A DNA stretch of 64,000 nucleotides from Burkholderiaceae bacterium (GTDB lineage Bacteria > Pseudomonadota > Gammaproteobacteria > Burkholderiales > Burkholderiaceae_B), in the NCBI GenBank assembly GCA_004322135.1, contig SCSG01000031.1, positions 1 through 64,000 on the forward strand. Direction: 5' to 3'. Below are positions 17,772-25,382 of this stretch, one piece after another. Position 1 is the first letter of the stretch, and every line of letters starts with the position of its first letter. Under the pieces are notes generated by a model that did not search any database, was not told the DNA's origin, and saw only the letters and a list, made by a program, of their open reading frames with translations. The position numbers and the translations under genes were made by a program.

Positions 17772-18779
17772 TTAGAGCCTAGTCCAGTCGATCCAAAAAT
17801 CGGACGCTTTGACCGGACTCTTCAACTGCTTTGCTTCGAGCAACTGGTCGTAAAGCTGCTGTACCCCACCAACAAACTTGGGCGTGTTCTCGGACTTGAT
17901 TGCGTTTGGCAGATACTCATCAATGAGTTTCTTGGCAGCCGCGACATTCATCTTCGCCTCCGGCATATGGTGGACTAGCGCCACAGCGGCCTCGGCGCTA
18001 TGCTGCGCAAGCGTGGACCTTGTCGCTTCGACAACCCGCATGAATTTCTTGACATCTTCACGATGGTTCTTGAGGTAGTTCTTATTCGTGGCAATAGTTA
18101 GAGCAATCAGAGGGTGATGGTATTTTTGCTCGTAGACAGCACCAGGTCTGAAGAGGACCTTGACCGAGCCGGTTTTAAGGGCAGCAGTCAAAAAAGGTTC
18201 AAAGGTTGTTGCACCGGCGATCTCACCCTTTACTAGAGCGGGAACCAGCGCCGACGGCGGCAGCGTGGAAACCTTGACGTCCTTGGCTAGGTTGACACCG
18301 TCTGTCTCGAAAGCGAGATACGTAGCGCCATAGTTGACGCCCGACAAAGAAACCACGCCATACTTCTGACCTCTGAAATCCGAAGGCTTGGTGAACTTGG
18401 AGTCTTTGCGGGCAATGACCGCCCAGAGATCGGCTGGAGTACCGGCACGCAAGACAACTACGGGAACCCCGCTACTATAGAGCTGCGCCGCGTTGATGGC
18501 GCCCATATTGATGTCGATATCCTGCTCGCCCGACTTGTCGGCATCGTATTTCAGATTGGACTGAGCAAAAGTCTGCAGTTGAACGTCAAGCCCGGCTTTG
18601 GTAAACGCGCCATTATCGATTGCAAGACAAAGCGCCACGGCATCGGCATCGGGCGATACCGTTGAGCCCACACGCACCTTGTTCAGCGCGTAACTCGGCG
18701 AATAAATCGCCATGCCCAACGCTATTGCAGACGCTAATCCTGCTGCTCGCTTGAAAGGCGAGTATGACTTATTGCTCAT
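17772..18779 (-). CDS. ABC importer substrate-binding protein, duplicate 1
   Basis: This secreted NMT1/TauA-type protein has a hydrophobic signal (AAGLASAIALGMAIY) with probable cleavage near YALN. The ATG at 18779 is preferred over one further upstream because a GGAG site lies 6 nt before it. It is clearly homologous along its length to the protein at 19181-20179: both have KVRVG, a DADAVALCLAIDNG / DLNAVAVCLAIDDG segment and GAINAAQLYSSGVP. It belongs with the permease and ATPase downstream. Confidence 0.9.
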   Translation of the reverse strand: MSNKSYSPFKRAAGLASAIALGMAIYSPSYALNKVRVGSTVSPDADAVALCLAIDNGAFTKAGLDVQLQTFAQSNLKYDADKSGEQDIDINMGAINAAQLYSSGVPVVVLRAGTPADLWAVIARKDSKFTKPSDFRGQKYGVVSLSGVNYGATYLAFETDGVNLAKDVKVSTLPPSALVPALVKGEIAGATTFEPFLTAALKTGSVKVLFRPGAVYEQKYHHPLIALTIATNKNYLKNHREDVKKFMRVVEATRSTLAQHSAEAAVALVHHMPEAKMNVAAAKKLIDEYLPNAIKSENTPKFVGGVQQLYDQLLEAKQLKSPVKASDFWIDWTRL

Positions 18780-19180
18780 CTTTGTCTCCATAAAAATATC
18801 CATATAATGGGGGGTTGCCCATATCTCCTTGATTCAGATCCGCAACTGCTTCACTATGCCGGCACTCAGAATACGACTCTCGGGACAACTGGAAAGTAAG
18901 GTGCCAGTTGAACAAAACCCTGCCAACACACAATGCACGCAACCTGAACTACCCAACAACAAGACACTGCACAGGCTACTGCAATGCTATTCGCGGCTCC
19001 CTGCTTCGCCGCAGCAACGCGACCTTGGTCCGCGCCTATCTTGGACAGGTCTGACCGACCAAGCTGTCCCGCCCGAGACGACCGGCCTCGATAGCTGCGA
19101 AGCTGATTCTAACGGGTGGGCGGCCTGTCACGAACAACGTGCCACCCATCAACGCACTAATCTTTCTGTCTTCCAACACT
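18780..19180. other. Intergenic region with duplicated leader sequence
   Basis: No gene is supported in this 401-bp gap. The part next to the binding-protein gene resembles the region upstream of its paralogue (20180-20330). Both contain CTCCTTGATTCA, and further up AAGTAA...CCAG...AAAACCCTG. The duplication therefore included the leader/promoter of the binding-protein gene. Confidence 0.55.
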
Positions 19181-20179
19181 TCAAAGCATAACGTAGAAGT
19201 CAGCCGCTCTGACTGGTTCTTTCAGTTGATGCGCGGCCAACAACCTGTCGTACAGATGCTGCACACTTTCGATAAACGCCGGTGTGTTCTCTGACGTGAT
19301 TCCGTCCGACAGATTTTGGACGATAAGCTCCTTGGCCTCTGGGACCGTCATCTTCGCCTGCGGCATATGCTTAACGAACGCTACAGCCGCCGCTTCAGCA
19401 TGCGCCCCTAGCGAGTCCCTGGTCGCGTTGAGCACCGCCATAAACTTCTTGGCGTCTTCATGATGGTTGGTCACAAAACTTTTGTGAGCCGCCACGACAA
19501 CCGCGAGAAGGGGCTCATGGTACTTCTTTTCGTAGATCTCGCCAGGCCGGAACAACACCTTGACGGCTCCCGTTTTCAAATCATTGGTCAAAAACGGCTC
19601 GAAGGTAGTCGCACCAGCGATTTCGCCCTTTACCAGTGCAGGAACAATCGCGGATGGCGGTAACGCGGAAACTTCAACATCCTTCCTGAAATCAACACCC
19701 TCGGCTTTAAACGCCAAATAGGTAACACCATAATTAGTGCCAGAAAAGGAAATAACGGCAAACTTCTTGCCCTTGAAATCAGCCGGTTTGGTAAACGTCG
19801 AATTCTTCAACCCGATCACTGCCCATATGGCAGCGCGTGTGCCGCCGCGCAGCACAACTATAGGAACACCACTACTATATAACTGGGCGGCATTGATAGC
19901 GCCCATGCCGACATCAACGTCCAGCGATCCCGCCTTCATCGCGTCGTACTTCAGGTTGGACTGCGCGAAAACACTCAGATCGACACCAAGGCCGGCTTTG
20001 GCAAAGGCACCGTCATCTATGGCAAGACACACGGCAACGGCGTTGAGATCGGGGGCTACCGTTGCGCCAACCCGAACCTTGTCCAAAGCATAGCTGGGCG
20101 TGTAAGCCACCATACCAAGCACCATAGCGCACGCCAGCCCGACTGCCTTTTTGAAAAACGGATACGGCTCTCCACTCAT
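19181..20179 (-). CDS. ABC importer substrate-binding protein, duplicate 2
   Basis: This paralogue of the preceding binding protein has a signal peptide (VGLACAMVLGMVAY, cleavage near YALD) and the same domain pattern. The ATG at 20179 follows a GGAG site. Two binding proteins for one permease/ATPase set suggest a broadened or split ligand range. It is separated from its copy by 401 bp and probably has its own promoter. Confidence 0.9.
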   Translation of the reverse strand: MSGEPYPFFKKAVGLACAMVLGMVAYTPSYALDKVRVGATVAPDLNAVAVCLAIDDGAFAKAGLGVDLSVFAQSNLKYDAMKAGSLDVDVGMGAINAAQLYSSGVPIVVLRGGTRAAIWAVIGLKNSTFTKPADFKGKKFAVISFSGTNYGVTYLAFKAEGVDFRKDVEVSALPPSAIVPALVKGEIAGATTFEPFLTNDLKTGAVKVLFRPGEIYEKKYHEPLLAVVVAAHKSFVTNHHEDAKKFMAVLNATRDSLGAHAEAAAVAFVKHMPQAKMTVPEAKELIVQNLSDGITSENTPAFIESVQHLYDRLLAAHQLKEPVRAADFYVML

Positions 20180-20436
20180 TTTTATCTCCAAAAACAACTA
20201 CCCATACAGCGAGGAATCGACCACGCCTCCTTGATTCAACCCCGCTGCCACTCTGTTGTTCTATCTTATGGAAATCAATTCTTGTGGCGACAAAAAGTAA
20301 CTTACCAGCCAACTAAAACCCTGTCAATAAAAACATAAGCATCCGTTCATCGAGCATCCACGGGCGACCAGTGTATGGGTCAGCGTCGACTCACGCGAGC
20401 ACTCCCCAGCTTCCCGCGCAAGTACCAAGACATCCT

Positions 20437-21720
20437 TCACACTGACGTTACGGGCGCATTGGGCTCGGTAATTAATGCTTTGTTAGCAGCGTCCTTGAAC
20501 GCCACGTCGGGTGGGAGAACCACGGATACCGAACGCACTCGCTGCGAAGCCACATCGCGCCCCGGCGGCAGGATGCCCTTCTGAACATCCAAAGCCGCCT
20601 TTTGCAGCCGATGGCGCGCCATCATAATCGCGCGGTCGGTAGCCACGAGGTTCTCTTTCGTCCGATCCTGAATAAACCCCATGCTTTCTTGCAGTGACGC
20701 ATCCTGCATGCCAATGCCATCGACGCCACTATATGCAGCGCCGGATTTCTGTGCTGCACGGTCCATGAGATAATCATTGCCTTTGTTCTGCAGCGGAAAA
20801 TACGTGCCTGGAATGACTTTGATGTGAATGCCCTTACCATCCTTCATGGCTTGGCGCTCGTCCACTGTCAAATCGCGTGTCGGATGATAATCGTAGCTCC
20901 ACGACCAGCATTTTTCGTCATCAATGGGAATCCAGAAGTGGCCATGAATAGGATGATCACCTCGAGGGGGGATTGCGGTGAAGCAGGGCATCACCCATGG
21001 GGTGATGCGCCAATAATAATTTCCGTTTTCGGCGTTGCGCCGAGCTCCAATCAACAGCCCACCTTCGGACTCAACGACCTCGAACCTAGGCTTGAAGTCC
21101 TGAAGGTTGTATTTGTTACCCTTTGCCCCCTTGAAGAGGGGATCATGCGCGAGTGCGCCGCTATGCAGGAACGAGACATGGCTGGAATCGATACCGCCTT
21201 CCATGGCTTGAAGGAAATTGCAATCCTGAAAACGCTTTGACACGTAGCGCCGTTCAGGAGTTACCGTGGCGAACTCGAATTCGGGCGGTTCGGGCTGCAA
21301 CTCGGATGGCCCCATATAAGTCCACAAAACGCCGCCACGCTCGATTAATGGGTAAGACTTGAGCTTGATCCGCTTGGCAAAATTACTACCCGCAGGCTCG
21401 GACGGCACCTCGGTGCACTGGCCGGTTACGTCATACGTCCAACCATGATAAGCACAGCGAATACAGTTGTCTTCAACTCGTCCGAACCAGAGCGATACGC
21501 CACGATGGGCGCAGAACTCGTCGATCAGGCCAAACCGACCACTGCTGTCACGAAACGCTATGAGACGCTCTGATAACAACTGCACCCTGACCGGCGCGCA
21601 ATCGGGTTCAGGTAGCTCCTCAGCCAAAAGCGCTGGAATCCAGTAGCGCCGAAAAAGTTCGCCCATGGCCGTTCCTGGCCCGGTTTTTGTCAATAATTCG
21701 TTCTCTTCACGCTTCATCAT
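20437..21720 (-). CDS. Rieske oxygenase, phthalate 4,5-dioxygenase-like (second copy)
   Basis: This 427-residue protein has Rieske ligands C70-A-H72 and C89-A-Y-H92 and iron ligands D178, H181 and H186, the same numbering as the protein at 4667. They share sequence throughout the Rieske domain but are clearly diverged. The start at 21720 was chosen because GGGAG lies 7 nt upstream; the open frame extends to 21783. No reductase is nearby. It is divergent from the decarboxylase-like operon at 22595 and both promoters carry a related GAACT-N-AGTT site. Confidence 0.87.
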   Translation of the reverse strand: MMKREENELLTKTGPGTAMGELFRRYWIPALLAEELPEPDCAPVRVQLLSERLIAFRDSSGRFGLIDEFCAHRGVSLWFGRVEDNCIRCAYHGWTYDVTGQCTEVPSEPAGSNFAKRIKLKSYPLIERGGVLWTYMGPSELQPEPPEFEFATVTPERRYVSKRFQDCNFLQAMEGGIDSSHVSFLHSGALAHDPLFKGAKGNKYNLQDFKPRFEVVESEGGLLIGARRNAENGNYYWRITPWVMPCFTAIPPRGDHPIHGHFWIPIDDEKCWSWSYDYHPTRDLTVDERQAMKDGKGIHIKVIPGTYFPLQNKGNDYLMDRAAQKSGAAYSGVDGIGMQDASLQESMGFIQDRTKENLVATDRAIMMARHRLQKAALDVQKGILPPGRDVASQRVRSVSVVLPPDVAFKDAANKALITEPNAPVTSV

Positions 21721-21813
21721 CCCTGTGCTCCCACAAACCAGCATTGTATACAGAGCCTGTACCGGCGAAGGCACGGCGAACACCGAACCTTTTACAAAAT
21801 ATTCTATTGTATA

Positions 21814-21840
21814 GAACTCAGTTCCTTTAGTGAAACTAAG
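21814..21840. promoter_or_regulatory. Operator-like repeats upstream of second Rieske gene
   Basis: GAACTCAGTTC (21814-21824) is a perfect odd palindrome. GAAACTAAG follows at 21832-21840, and its reverse complement CTTAGTTTC occurs at 22520-22528 in front of the decarboxylase operon. This suggests co-regulation of the two divergent units by one factor. The regulator is not identified; IclR proteins are the most abundant candidates nearby. Confidence 0.6.
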
Positions 21841-22175
21841 ATAACATCAGTCAACAACTGCTGTCAATGCCTAAGAACCATAAAATGTGCCCCCCCTTAT
21901 CAAGAGCAAGCAAAACTGCTCCCGCTACCGAAACCCATGCACCGAACAGCAGCGACACACTACTTTCCCGTCTTGTCGCCGATACTGTCCCTGCCGCCCC
22001 CGATACACAGCCATAATTGTCACCTCCAGCCACATCACCCACCCTTACCGCACCTCCTACTGCCTCTTTATGAAAGCCGACCGTCCACCGCATTGACACT
22101 GTCCAGCACGGTAAGTAAATTGGAAAAGATATTTCGGTTGCGACCGACGCACAACGACACCGACCGTCTCCCACC
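21841..22175. other. Intergenic stretch without a supported gene
   Basis: Frames here are short and of low-complexity composition. I see no protein family, RNA gene or repeat in this 335-bp stretch. Confidence 0.4.
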
Positions 22176-22478
22176 ATGAAACTAGGTTCCTTCAAGAAAG
22201 AAGCTGCACACCTCGGGCACATCGAACGAGTCAAAGCGCTGACACGCGAGCGATTCGAACTGAGTGCCAATGCTCCCATTCTCGTTTCGGAGTTGGCATG
22301 CGGCTCCCCGGGCTGTCCGCCTCTGGAAACGGCGGTAACATTCTGGACCAGCGACATCACCCGCCACCACTTCAAAGTCTTCAAGCCGACCGCGCAGGTA
22401 ATCGCTGACGATCTGCCCTTTCGGTGGATGAAAAACGCGATCATCCTGCCGAACGAGGTAGGCTGCGACTGCTGCTAG
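22176..22478 (+). CDS. Small conserved-looking Cys-rich protein (CxxPGCPP motif)
   Basis: This 100-residue protein has a central ELACGSPGCPPLETAV (about 40-54), then a basic segment with FKVFKPTAQVIADDLP, and ends in GCDCC. Small proteins with a C-x3-PGCPP-x-E-T pattern and a following HK/KP-x-AEVT-like segment are conserved hypotheticals in proteobacteria. I know no established function. The cysteines suggest metal binding, and a CobW metallochaperone lies 6 kb downstream. The ribosome site is poor, so expression is unsure. An opposite-strand frame covers it but shows no family. Confidence 0.5.
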   Translation: MKLGSFKKEAAHLGHIERVKALTRERFELSANAPILVSELACGSPGCPPLETAVTFWTSDITRHHFKVFKPTAQVIADDLPFRWMKNAIILPNEVGCDCC

Positions 22479-22516
22479 TGGTCACCCTCACGCTGGACTG
22501 ATTGTTCTAACTTAAA

Positions 22517-22528
22517 GAACTTAGTTTC
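22517..22528. promoter_or_regulatory. Operator-like site upstream of decarboxylase operon
   Basis: GAACTTAGTTTC differs from the palindrome at 21814-21824 by few bases, and its CTTAGTTTC is the exact reverse complement of 21832-21840. It also overlaps a GTTCT-N7-AGAAC inverted repeat (22504-22520). The position about 70 bp before the gene at 22595 fits promoter control. Confidence 0.58.
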
Positions 22529-22594
22529 AAATTTATTGCAAAAAGTCAGATCTCACTCTAAAATGAAGCCAATTATTCTTATGACGGGCAAGTC

Positions 22595-23542
22595 ATGGCT
22601 GGACACAAGCTCAAAACCGCCATTCAGACCCTGGGCCACACCCAGGCACTTAAGAATGGCTCGGTAAGACCCAAGACATTCGAATTAGATTTCGAGGACG
22701 TCTCCCCCATTACCCAGGCGTTCCGGCGCATGGTGCGTGGGCTGGAATTCGACATTGCCGAAATGGCGCTTACCACCTATCTATGCGCAAAATCGCACGG
22801 CAAACGGTTCACGGCACTGCCAATATTTCTTGTGCGGGCATTTCACCACGGCGCTATTCTGTACAACACTCAGTCCAGCATCAACCGGCCCAAGGACCTT
22901 GAAGGCAAAAGGGTGGGGGTAAACCGAGGATACACTGTCACCACTGGTGTCTGGGCCCGTGGAATCCTCCAGCATGAATGCGGCGTCGATCTAAGCAAGA
23001 TCACATGGGTACTGTCCGGAGATGAACACGTCCAGGAATTCCAGCGCACCTCAAATATTATTTCAATGGAAAAAGGCGACACGCTCGAAGCCATGCTGGC
23101 TCGCGGCGAACTAGCCGCCACGATTGGCATTACCTCCACCAACCCGCTTCTTGTTCCGCTAATACCGAACGCCGTCGAAACCGGCTTCCAGGCGCTGGTG
23201 AAACGCGGTCACTATCCCATCAACCATACCCTGGTCGTACGCGACGACCTGCTTGAAGCCGACCCCAATGTGGCCGTCGATATCTTCAACGCTTTTGTAA
23301 AAGCCAAGCAAATCTATATAGAGCAACTACGTAATGGTCAGGTCGCCAACCCAGGCAAAGCGGACCTTACGTATCAGCGCGTCATGGACATAACCAAGGC
23401 CGACCCTCTTCCCTACGGCATCGGGCGCAACCACGAGATGATCGCCTGCCTGGCCCAGTATGCGCACGAGCAGGGAATTATCAGCCATCCGTTCGAGGTG
23501 GAAGAACTGTTCGCCAGCGCAAGCCGCAAACTCGCAGGCTGA
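22595..23542 (+). CDS. 4,5-dihydroxyphthalate decarboxylase-like protein (second copy)
   Basis: This 315-residue cytoplasmic protein shares the family pattern with the gene at 7991: an N-terminal KNGSVRP segment, F-R-R-M-V-R and EMALTTYL, LVRAFHHGAI and DLEGKRVGVNRG. It lacks a signal peptide. It probably decarboxylates an ortho-hydroxylated aromatic carboxylate made by the divergent oxygenase; a binding-protein role is possible. It opens an eight-gene co-directional run to about 31410, with the next start 3 bp after its stop. Confidence 0.72.
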   Translation: MAGHKLKTAIQTLGHTQALKNGSVRPKTFELDFEDVSPITQAFRRMVRGLEFDIAEMALTTYLCAKSHGKRFTALPIFLVRAFHHGAILYNTQSSINRPKDLEGKRVGVNRGYTVTTGVWARGILQHECGVDLSKITWVLSGDEHVQEFQRTSNIISMEKGDTLEAMLARGELAATIGITSTNPLLVPLIPNAVETGFQALVKRGHYPINHTLVVRDDLLEADPNVAVDIFNAFVKAKQIYIEQLRNGQVANPGKADLTYQRVMDITKADPLPYGIGRNHEMIACLAQYAHEQGIISHPFEVEELFASASRKLAG

Positions 23543-23545
23543 CGT

Positions 23546-24511
23546 ATGGACCGGCAGATTCCATCCCGGCGCGACGCGTCTCGACAAACACCCAGCGCGG
23601 CCAGCCCGCCATCGGCAACCAAATCCGAACGAATGGAGGAAATCACGGGATCACAAGATTCACCAGTCACCATACCCTTACTTCAGCAAATGAAGCGCGA
23701 CCACCAGAAGATTGTGGGAGTCGTGGCGTGGGATTACCAAATGGCGCAAATCGTAGATCGCGCTGGCGTCGACATCGTCTCGGTCGGCGATTCGGTGGGC
23801 GTCAACCTATGGGGCCATTCCAACCCGCTTGAAGTCACCCTGGAAGAAATGCTGATCGTCTGCAAGGCAGTGCGGCGCGGCGTGAAGCGGGCGGTGGTCA
23901 GCTGCGATTTCCCGTACGGCCCATTACAGGAAAGTATGCAGGCCGCGCTGAGTGCCGCCATACGGCTGGTGAAGGAAGCTGGCATTGACATACTCAAACT
24001 GGATGGTGCCAACGATTTCCCCGAAACTGTTGCTGCCATCGTCCATGCCGGCATACCCGTCTTTGCGCAGTTCGGCATCACCCCACAAACCGCGCTGCGA
24101 TACGGCATTCAGTACAGCGATGCCGCCAAGCCCGACGCCCAGATACCGCCCGAAATGACGGCTCATTTTGTAGAGCAGGCCAAGCGCCTTGAGAGCGCTG
24201 GCGCGTCGCTGCTGGACTTCACCAATTCTGGTCCCCTGGCAGGCGAGGCCGTCGTCAGGGCCGTGTCGATACCCGTCATCGGCGGCTTCGGCGGCGGACC
24301 ATGGCTGGATGGCCGCATACGCATGGCGCACGCTGCAATCGGGTACGCTGCCTCAGCCATCGACTCGCAAACCGAAAACTACGCCAACGTCGCCAGGACA
24401 ACTCTGGATGCCATTACCCGGTATGCCGAAGACGTCCGCACCGCGCGCCAGATCAAGGGTACGGCACCGGGCACGTCCACGCCCCGAACCACGATAAGGA
24501 CAACACCATGA
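23546..24511 (+). CDS. PanB-like (ketopantoate hydroxymethyltransferase family) protein
   Basis: The core matches the PanB TIM barrel: DIVSVGDSVGVNLWGH, KAVRRGVKRAVVSCDFPYG, then AGIDILKLDGA, and AGIPVFAQFGITPQ, where true PanB has H-L-G-L-T-P-Q. The first 30-45 residues look disordered and the start may be further in (ATG at 23633). PanB transfers hydroxymethyl from methylene-tetrahydrofolate to a 2-oxo acid. Here the operon is catabolic, so a retro-reaction, aldol chemistry or C1 transfer from an aromatic O-demethylation is conceivable. It is translationally coupled to the next gene by a 4-bp overlap. Confidence 0.78.
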   Translation: MDRQIPSRRDASRQTPSAASPPSATKSERMEEITGSQDSPVTIPLLQQMKRDHQKIVGVVAWDYQMAQIVDRAGVDIVSVGDSVGVNLWGHSNPLEVTLEEMLIVCKAVRRGVKRAVVSCDFPYGPLQESMQAALSAAIRLVKEAGIDILKLDGANDFPETVAAIVHAGIPVFAQFGITPQTALRYGIQYSDAAKPDAQIPPEMTAHFVEQAKRLESAGASLLDFTNSGPLAGEAVVRAVSIPVIGGFGGGPWLDGRIRMAHAAIGYAASAIDSQTENYANVARTTLDAITRYAEDVRTARQIKGTAPGTSTPRTTIRTTP

Positions 24512-25380
24512 CAATCGCCGATATCGACGGTATAGAAACCCGCTACAACGTGATGGGTTCGGGCTCCCCTCTACTCATGTTTTCTCCGGGCGGATTCAAT
24601 GCCACGCTGGATACCTGGACCACACTTGGCATCTACGCCAAAATCAAGCCACTGGAACACTTACAAACGCGGCACACGTGCATAGTGTTTGATCGACGCG
24701 AAACGGGGCAGTCCGGCGGACGGATCGAGCGTGTCGGCTGGCATGACTATGTGGCGCAAGGCAAAGGCCTACTCGAGCACCTCAACATCAAACAGGCCCA
24801 TCTGATGGGCGGGTGCATGGGCTGCTGCCCGGTCATAGCCTTTGCCACCGCCTACCCCGAAATGGTTCTAAGTATGACGCTATATTGGCCAGTAGGCGGC
24901 GCTAAATACCGCATCAACAGCCACCTGCGCTTCGCGCAGCACCTGACCTACGTACACCAGAACGGCCTCGAGCAGGTCGTCACGCTGGTGAATGAAGAGC
25001 ACAAGCCGTTCGGCGCTGACCCACGCGGAGGCCCGTGGGCATCTGTCATTGGCCGGGATGCGGAATTCGCACGCGCCTACGTACGTCAAGACCATGACCA
25101 GTACAAGCTCATCGTGTCGTCGATAGCCCGCACGCTATTCGACCGCGACACGGTACCCGGCGCCGAGCCCGAGGACCTGCTCAGGCTGAACATTCCCACG
25201 CTCATCGTGCCCGGTCAGGACGCATCGCATGCAACTTCAGCGGCATGGTATTTGAAAGAGTGCCTTCCACAGGCGGAGATCTGGGATAGGCCCGTCGCCA
25301 GCCAAAACGAAACCGACACAAACGCGCGCCTGCTGGGGTTTCTGGACAGCACTAGAAAGCCTGGCACCAAGACCATCTGA
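24508..25380 (+). CDS. Alpha/beta-hydrolase-fold protein with Cys nucleophile
   Basis: This 290-residue protein has the oxyanion segment FSPGGFNAT and a nucleophile elbow G101-G-C103-M-G105, where Cys replaces the usual Ser of GxSxG. An Asp (D237 in VPGQDASH) is at the acid position. I cannot find the usual catalytic His in the last 40 residues (H240 is the nearest). The ATG at 24508 overlaps the previous stop by 4 bp and follows AAGGA, so it is preferred over a longer frame. It could be a dienelactone-hydrolase-like lactonase or C-C hydrolase in ring-fission product breakdown; its chemistry is uncertain. Confidence 0.82.
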   Translation: MTIADIDGIETRYNVMGSGSPLLMFSPGGFNATLDTWTTLGIYAKIKPLEHLQTRHTCIVFDRRETGQSGGRIERVGWHDYVAQGKGLLEHLNIKQAHLMGGCMGCCPVIAFATAYPEMVLSMTLYWPVGGAKYRINSHLRFAQHLTYVHQNGLEQVVTLVNEEHKPFGADPRGGPWASVIGRDAEFARAYVRQDHDQYKLIVSSIARTLFDRDTVPGAEPEDLLRLNIPTLIVPGQDASHATSAAWYLKECLPQAEIWDRPVASQNETDTNARLLGFLDSTRKPGTKTI

Positions 25381-25382
25381 CC

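Noticed and set aside
18829-19191. A 120-codon plus-strand frame between the two binding-protein genes
   Set aside because: It has no recognisable family and poor start context, and it covers the duplicated leader and the end of the next gene.
21851-22444. A 197-codon minus-strand frame opposite the small Cys-rich gene
   Set aside because: Composition is irregular with no motif; the plus-strand frame carries the CxxxPGCPP pattern instead.
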